Source of the DNA: Chamaelirium japonicum
Taxonomy: Eukaryota; Streptophyta; Magnoliopsida; Liliales; Melanthiaceae
DNA length: 64,000 bases
NCBI GenBank assembly: GCA_947650365.1
Contig: OX393550.1
Span: forward strand, 101,273,472 to 101,337,471
Direction: 5' to 3'
The translations under genes and the position numbers were made by a program. The notes under the pieces were generated by a model that worked only from the letters and a program-made list of their open reading frames with translations, was not told the DNA's origin and did no database searches. Positions 59,352 to 64,000 of this stretch are shown piece by piece. Positions within the stretch are counted from its first letter, which is position 1. Each line of letters opens with the position of its first letter.

Positions 59352-59597
59352 GCCCTTGTTTGATAATAGATATCTGGAAATCTGGCAGATGATTGTTTCT
59401 CTGTAATGTGCACAGCTGCAATGGGTTTTTCCACGATATCGCGGAAAAGTGCATCCGAGCCTCGGACTGCGATGGGATTTTCCACGATTTTGATGAAGTC
59501 CAAGTGAAACCATTTCAGCGTTATCAAACATATGAAATCTGATAAAACGTTGAAATGCAGGTCCGCAGATCTTATTTCAGTGTTATCAAATAAGGGC
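59352..59597. mobile_element. Tourist-like (PIF/Harbinger) MITE in PDH intron 3
   Basis: Inverted ends GCCCTTGTTTGATAA and TTATCAAATAAGGGC (one mismatch) are flanked by TAA on both sides (59349-59351, 59598-59600), the 3-bp duplication of PIF/Harbinger elements. It is 246 bp. Internal AACGCTGAAATGG/GTTGAAATGC and TTTTCCACGAT repeats occur; there is no coding frame. Confidence 0.82.
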
Positions 59598-61565
59598 TAA
59601 AACAATTCTGCAAAGGCCACGACGATCCGATTAAGTAGTATGATGACTATGTCAATTATATGACCTTAAAAGTGACGAATATGGACGATTAATGGAAGCA
59701 GAAGCGTTGCCGAAGCAATTAAAACGATGGAGAATGAAGGAAAATAAATAAGATGATAAATCAAACTGCTACAGATTGCAAGGAATCTCCTAGGGGATCC
59801 TTTGTGGGGAAGGTCAATCGATCGATAAGGTTGGATCCGTCAGTTCGCTAACCAGTACCACTCCCAGGGGGAGACACCGATGCTTCTTGAGGCGAGGTCG
59901 AGGATGAAGGGGTGGGGACACGAGTCAACCCTAACATCTCACAAGAAGGATTCGAGGAATACTTTCATCAAATTCTGAATTCTCCTCTTACACCCCTTTT
60001 ATATGATTTAGGGTTTTGAATTGATGGAGGAGATCAAAAGACGGAAAGCAATGGAGGGTGAGATGGAGGGGTAAAAAGGAAAAGATGAGAAGAGAGAAAG
60101 GGAGAGAGAGGGGACGTGTGAAGAAGGGAAGGAGGCCGCGCGGGCACCCGTACAGTCTTACGGCAAGGGAAAAGGGGAGGGGGAATGTGACTTGAGGTAA
60201 AGCCCTATTGGGCTTATCATAAAAGCCCAAAAGACTAGAATTAAAGCCCAATTAATTGCCACATCATTATTATTTGAAATTATGATGATCTAATAGTCGG
60301 ATCGAGTTCTAACCTCGACCGTCGGGCGCCATGCAAACCCTATAGCCATATTTTATTAAATATATAACTAGAAACTCATCAGAAGAGTCTGGAATGATCC
60401 AAAAAGCCCAAGAAAGAGGTCGTGGACATCCCTGCACGACATTGTAATAAATTAAAGCGATAAATAAAGCTACAATAGCCAAAAAAAAGTCATTCACGAC
60501 CTAAAAACTGAAGTAAAGGCCTAATAAAATGCCCAAAATAATGTTTCCAACAACTAAAATAGAATAAAGAGCCTTGATATCAATTTTTGGGGTTATACAA
60601 CAAAGTGTTTTTAATGGTTTAATATGCAACTATGGCAGTTTTTTATGCGAATATATGCAAAAATCCAAATAAAAATAAAATGTAACAAGAGTCGATTAAT
60701 TATAATCCTCGGCTAGTTGAATACAAAACATCACCTCCCAAGTGAAATAAGTGTGGAACAAAAGTCAAGAAAGAGGTGAATAAGAGATACACCATGTCCT
60801 GACCCTCTTGAGAAATTGCAATGAGCAAGTAGACAAGATTATCATCAAACTCTGTACACAATTTATAGTTACAATTTACAACCAATCCAACGGTCTCTTT
60901 AATTGAATTCATCATAGTTTCTAACGAAAAGCAATGTATCACACAAATTTCCCCGAGGGTCGTATGGTTTCAACTTTATAAATCAATCTGTCATTATCTT
61001 TCTCACAACCTCTTCAATGTTAAATTAGCTTTCCCCTCCTCTTTCTAATCCTTTCAGCACAAATTCCCATCATATCTTTCCATCACTCGATTGATCGTGG
61101 TCCTGAAATCAATCCTTAAAGATAGATTTGGGTTGCATGCCCAATCCCCTAATTGTACCTAAAGGAACTAAAATTTCAGTTTACAATAGTTTGTATTTAA
61201 AGTGGTGATTCCTCATATGTACATATAACCTTTGAAAAAAATCTACACATTCGAACTCTTTCGCCTTGATTTGGCACAAGTTTCACCAAATGCACATGCA
61301 TCAACCCCCAATTATCACCCATGCAAATCCTACCACTTCTCATCGGCCAAAAGTGGTTACATGCAAATTAAGTCCTTTCGTTTTTAATGGCTCAAATCAT
61401 GGGTTTGCTGTAGGGCATCTTCAAATGCCGGTAAGTCTTGGTGTGTCACCACTAAAATTTAAACTAAACCAAATGGCATCATTTTAAAATACTAAAAGAA
61501 TTCTATTTTCTGAGTGAGAAAAATACTAAATGTCTAAGAAGTAGAATTGTGAGACAAGAGCTTAC

Positions 61566-61609
61566 CCAGGTTTCGAGGCGGTGGAACTTGCAGAAGCTTC
61601 AGCCTTTGC
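61566..61609 (-). CDS. PDHB: Plastid PDH E1 beta, exon 3
   Basis: A 44-bp exon read on minus as AKAEASASSTASKP plus the first two bases of a glycine codon. Acceptor TTGTAG, donor GG|GTAAGC. It encodes the hydrophilic linker between the transit peptide and the enzyme domain, like the alanine/serine-rich linker (KEADTSAST) in the Arabidopsis protein. Phase fits both neighbours. Confidence 0.88.
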
Positions 61610-61731
61610 CTACAAGAACAAAATGAAATCAAACGTCGGTTAAAACTACCAAATCGTTTCAGCTCATCAGGATGATATACTGAAAGGTTGATTTCATGTT
61701 TTTCACAAAGAATTCAGTTTCGAGATTTAAC

Positions 61732-61832
61732 TGCAACTGCATTAGTGACCAAATTCCCAAACCGGGGCCTTCCACTAGATCCGCCGGAGAGCCTTCCATC
61801 AGATCTGACGAGCAAAACGCTGCCCTTGCGCC
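61732..61832 (-). CDS. PDHB: Plastid PDH E1 beta, exon 2
   Basis: A 101-bp exon read on minus as (G)RKGSVLLVRSDGRLSGGSSG then RPRFGNLVTNAVA, basic and serine-rich as expected for the end of a transit peptide. The NAVA ending matches the equivalent place in Arabidopsis PDH-E1 beta. Acceptor TTCTTCTAG at 61833; donor GCA|GTTAAA at 61731. An alternative donor 6 bp earlier (GCA|GTTGCA) would also keep phase. Confidence 0.85.
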
Positions 61833-61985
61833 CTAGAAGAAAAATAGGAAGAAAAGATGCCTTAGATCCAGCCTCAGCTCAGAAATCAGCTCCAATCAGG
61901 ATCATGAGAGGAAACAGTTACAGATTTGTGCCGATTCAAATGATAAAATCAAATCCGTTCCGATCTGAGAGATTGGAGAGAGAAC

Positions 61986-62085
61986 CTGCGCGAGATCTGG
62001 CCAGCGATCCGATGCGAAACCTCTCGGAATTCACGGGATTAGAGACACCCGACAGGAACGCCGCCGCCTGCAGGGCCGCTGCCAT
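61986..62085 (-). CDS. PDHB: Plastid PDH E1 beta, exon 1 (start and transit peptide)
   Basis: A 100-bp exon starting at ATG 62085 on minus: MAAALQAAAFLSGVSNPVNS then ERFRIGSLARSRA plus one base. It is rich in Ala, Ser and Arg and lacks acidic residues apart from one Glu, as in chloroplast transit peptides. Donor CAG|GTTCTC. Together the four exons give a 405-residue protein, almost exactly the length of the Arabidopsis plastid enzyme (406). Reading through the donor would hit a stop soon after (about 16 codons), which supports splicing here. Confidence 0.86.
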
Positions 62086-62097
62086 CGCCGAAGCCGA

Positions 62098-62101
<4 letters not shown>

Positions 62102-62142
<41 letters not shown>

Positions 62143-62180
62143 GCGGAGAGAGAGAGAGAGGAGGCGGAGAGAGCTGGATC
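62102..62180 (-). promoter_or_regulatory. CT-rich leader of plastid PDH E1 beta
   Basis: Immediately upstream of the start codon the minus strand reads as CT repeats interrupted by CCGCCTC. Pyrimidine-rich (CT)n blocks are common in plant 5' leaders and core promoters and act as GAGA-type elements. No TATA box is evident within about 100 bases upstream. Role inferred from position. Confidence 0.5.
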
Positions 62181-62374
62181 GGGGGGTTTAAATTGGGGTG
62201 TTGGGGTTGGGAGGGAGTTGGGTGGGGGTGGGGGTGGGGGTTGGGGTGGGCGGAGAGGTCGATGTCAGCGGCGCTTTCTGAGGTCAAGCTTTCCCTCGCG
62301 GCCCTCGTTCCCATCGATCGTGAGTCTCGGTTCTTTGCCCGGAATGTTAACTCCCAGTCTCTAACAAATGGATA

Positions 62375-62605
62375 AATTACAAATAAACCCCTGTATTTTT
62401 TTTGCCGATTATCACTTTCACCCCTTAATGTTTAAAGTGATACAAATGCCCCCTATAGTTGGAAGAACACATAGCTTTTACCCCCTCCCGAGGGGGTGTT
62501 TGAGAAAGGAGATTGAAACTATAGGGGGGTATTTGTAGGGTTTTAAGCATGAGGGGGTGAAATACATAATCGGCCAAACTAAAGGTGGCTATGTGTAATT
62601 TAGCC
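62375..62605. mobile_element. Foldback MITE upstream of PDH E1 beta
   Basis: The left part GGATAAATTACAAATAAACC and the right part TATGTGTAATTTAGCC are inverted. Inner CCCCCTATAGTT / AACTATAGGGGGG and ACCCCCTCCCGAGGGGGT pair strongly, so the whole element folds. The ends resemble those of the elements at 42133 and 45981. Target duplication not clear. Confidence 0.65.
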
Positions 62606-63053
62606 TTGAAAATTTTGTCAGTATCCGGCTCGCGCTTTTTTGTTCCTCACCGGCGGCGCCGATCCATTTTACTCGTTCTCCGGTGGTGGGCGTACACACA
62701 CGTTAACTGACGGGTCCACATCGTGCACGTATCTCAACCGTTCGTTTGGTATCGGACGGGTATGCAATGGGATGGGATCTTGATTTGGGATACCACTGGA
62801 GCAGTAACGGGGGACTGAGGTCATATCATACGGTCGTACAATTGTTTTTCTAACGTTGGACGTTCGTTGGATGCAACCGTTGGACGGTGCTGATTCACAT
62901 AGGAGTTGCATCAGAAGCAACTTCTGTTTTCTTTGTTTGAGTTTTCAAAAGAGATTCTGTTCAAAATAATATTTTTAAAAAAATATATTTAATGCACTGA
63001 TTGTTGATCATAAATATTTAGGTTATAAATTTCGAAAAATAAAAAAAATATTT

Positions 63054-63313
63054 GGGTTATTTTGATTTTACCCCCCAACTTTGCCTTGAAATAGACTTTA
63101 CCCCCGTATTTTCATTAATTAGACTTTACCCCTCCAAAATAAGTGTTCTGTCAGCTCACCATCTACGAGAAAGGTTGAGGTGACAGAAAAGATATAATGC
63201 GGGGGGTGAACTGACGGAGCTGTTAGTTTTGAAGGGTTAAGTCTAATTAATGAAATATGGGGAGTAAAATCTAATTCAAGATAAAATTTTGGGGGCAAAG
63301 TCAAAATAACCTT
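63054..63313. mobile_element. Foldback MITE with 8-bp TSD
   Basis: GGGTTATTTTGATTTTACCC on the left is inverted against GGGCAAAGTCAAAATAACC on the right. Inner blocks TTAATTAGACTTTACCCCTC / GGGTTAAGTCTAATTAA also pair. AAATATTT flanks both ends (63046-63053 and 63314-63321). 260 bp, non-coding. Confidence 0.75.
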
Positions 63314-64000
63314 AAATATTTATGAGCTAAAATAAACTCCCTGCCACATTGTTTGTTTGTTTTTTCTTTTTTTCTATGCCCGATAAACCCTGTATTCAGA
63401 ATACCTGATTAAACCATGCATTATGGATGGTGTGTTTAATAGAAACTCACTTAACTTTTTTCAGAAACCGAATTGTTATTTAACCATCATTTGTCAGGTT
63501 GAATACAAACTGCTTTTGAATTAAAGTTGTGCTCAACACTTAGCTTTTTCTGGAACTAGTTTTTATTAACTCCAGCATTCCGGATGCTGAGTTTATCGGG
63601 CACAGGATCAAAAAAAATCAGAAGTGATGAGCGCTTTTCAACATCGTCAGGCCATGTTGTCGGTGCATAAAATCTCCGCCCCATTGTTCGGCATCAAATC
63701 AGAGGCTTCAACGAGGTAGGGTTCCAAAGTGTAAGGCCAGAGAAGCATGCCAACGCCATGTTGGATATGTAACCGTTCTATACTAGCAATCTTAAGGATT
63801 AATCAAGTATTTTATATTAACTAATTGATTATTTAGCAAATATGATTTTTCATGCAAGCAAAATCAAGTCACAAATTTCTTTTAGAAATTGTTTACCAAG
63901 GCAGAGCGGGTTCTATGGAACCGTCATTCACCTTGCCGAACTTTTCTAAAAGAGAGAAATAATCTATCTCTAATTATTTAGGTTTCTCTATTAGATGCAA

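Larger units (their letters stand above)
54121..61565 (-). other. Intron 3 of plastid PDH E1 beta (about 7.4 kb)
   Basis: The donor GG|GTAAGC (minus, 61565 downward) and acceptor TTCTCAG|T at 54121 join exons 3 and 4 in phase. The 7,445-bp interval is AT-rich, holds no other gene I can support, and contains a foldback MITE (54330-54640), a (TG)n tract (56874-56901), a GAGTCGGACCGAGTC-type degenerate repeat (56800-57030), a 45-bp tandem duplication and a Tourist-like MITE (59352-59597). The region 59850-60550 looks like intergenic or solo-LTR DNA but lacks defined ends. Such a length is large for a plant housekeeping gene. Confidence 0.8.
62181..64000. other. Upstream region of PDH E1 beta; MITEs, no further gene
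   Basis: A G-rich GGGTGGGGGTGGGG block (62200-62250) lies just upstream of the leader, then the two MITEs listed separately. 62690-62930 carries a GTTGGATGCAACCG type motif also seen in the repeats near 1400 and 3620. 63322-64000 is AT-rich with no recognised feature. Confidence 0.45.

Overview
This window looks like nuclear DNA of a flowering plant. It holds only three convincing host genes in 64 kb, set in a dense mass of nested transposable elements. The very high GC of two intronless genes, next to AT-rich spacers, suggests a monocot, but this is an inference and I cannot name a genus.

Host genes: (1) a complete, intronless 9-cis-epoxycarotenoid dioxygenase (NCED), the committed step of abscisic acid synthesis, on the minus strand at 15824-17584, with a TATA box and two G-box/ABRE motifs upstream. 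(2) A complete, intronless F-box/kelch-repeat protein of the Arabidopsis At1g30090 type on the plus strand at 44554-45774. (3) A four-exon gene for the plastid pyruvate dehydrogenase E1 beta subunit on the minus strand (62085 down to 53148). I assembled it from splice sites and reading phase; its third intron is about 7.4 kb. The three genes do not form a pathway cluster.

Mobile DNA, left to right: a tiny TRIM at 280-590; GGGTC-rich repeats (590-1260) and a related hAT-type MITE with perfect 8-bp target duplications (6284-6751); foldback MITEs (3537-4040); a Tourist-like MITE (8580-8939); a repeat family with internal TGCTACAGTA motifs, one copy of which is split by a CACTA element (10441-15049) that is itself split by a second CACTA element (12333-14860). 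The outer CACTA carries a 182-bp tandem array and the inner one a long hairpin. Around NCED lie a TA-flanked MITE in its promoter, a truncated L1 LINE and a poly(A) retroposon with a 14-bp target duplication. A complete Cassandra-type TRIM with 5S rRNA-like LTRs is at 21420-22162.

From 29321 to about 41007 there is a decayed Ty1-copia element. It is split by a younger gag-only gypsy-type element (30562-38394, 616-bp LTRs, 5-bp target duplication ACATC) filled with tandem arrays. Further right are a tRNA-derived SINE (42791-43055), a nested hAT MITE (46080-46339), a second copia remnant on the minus strand (50141-52874) that ends just short of the PDH E1 beta stop codon, and several MITEs in and around the PDH gene.

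Most long open frames here are artefacts of microsatellites and tandem repeats. I found no CRISPR array, operon or prokaryote-type system. The most unusual structures are the gag-only element with four kinds of internal repeat, the CACTA-in-CACTA nest with a satellite-like array, and the long hairpin whose two arms differ by a microsatellite expansion.
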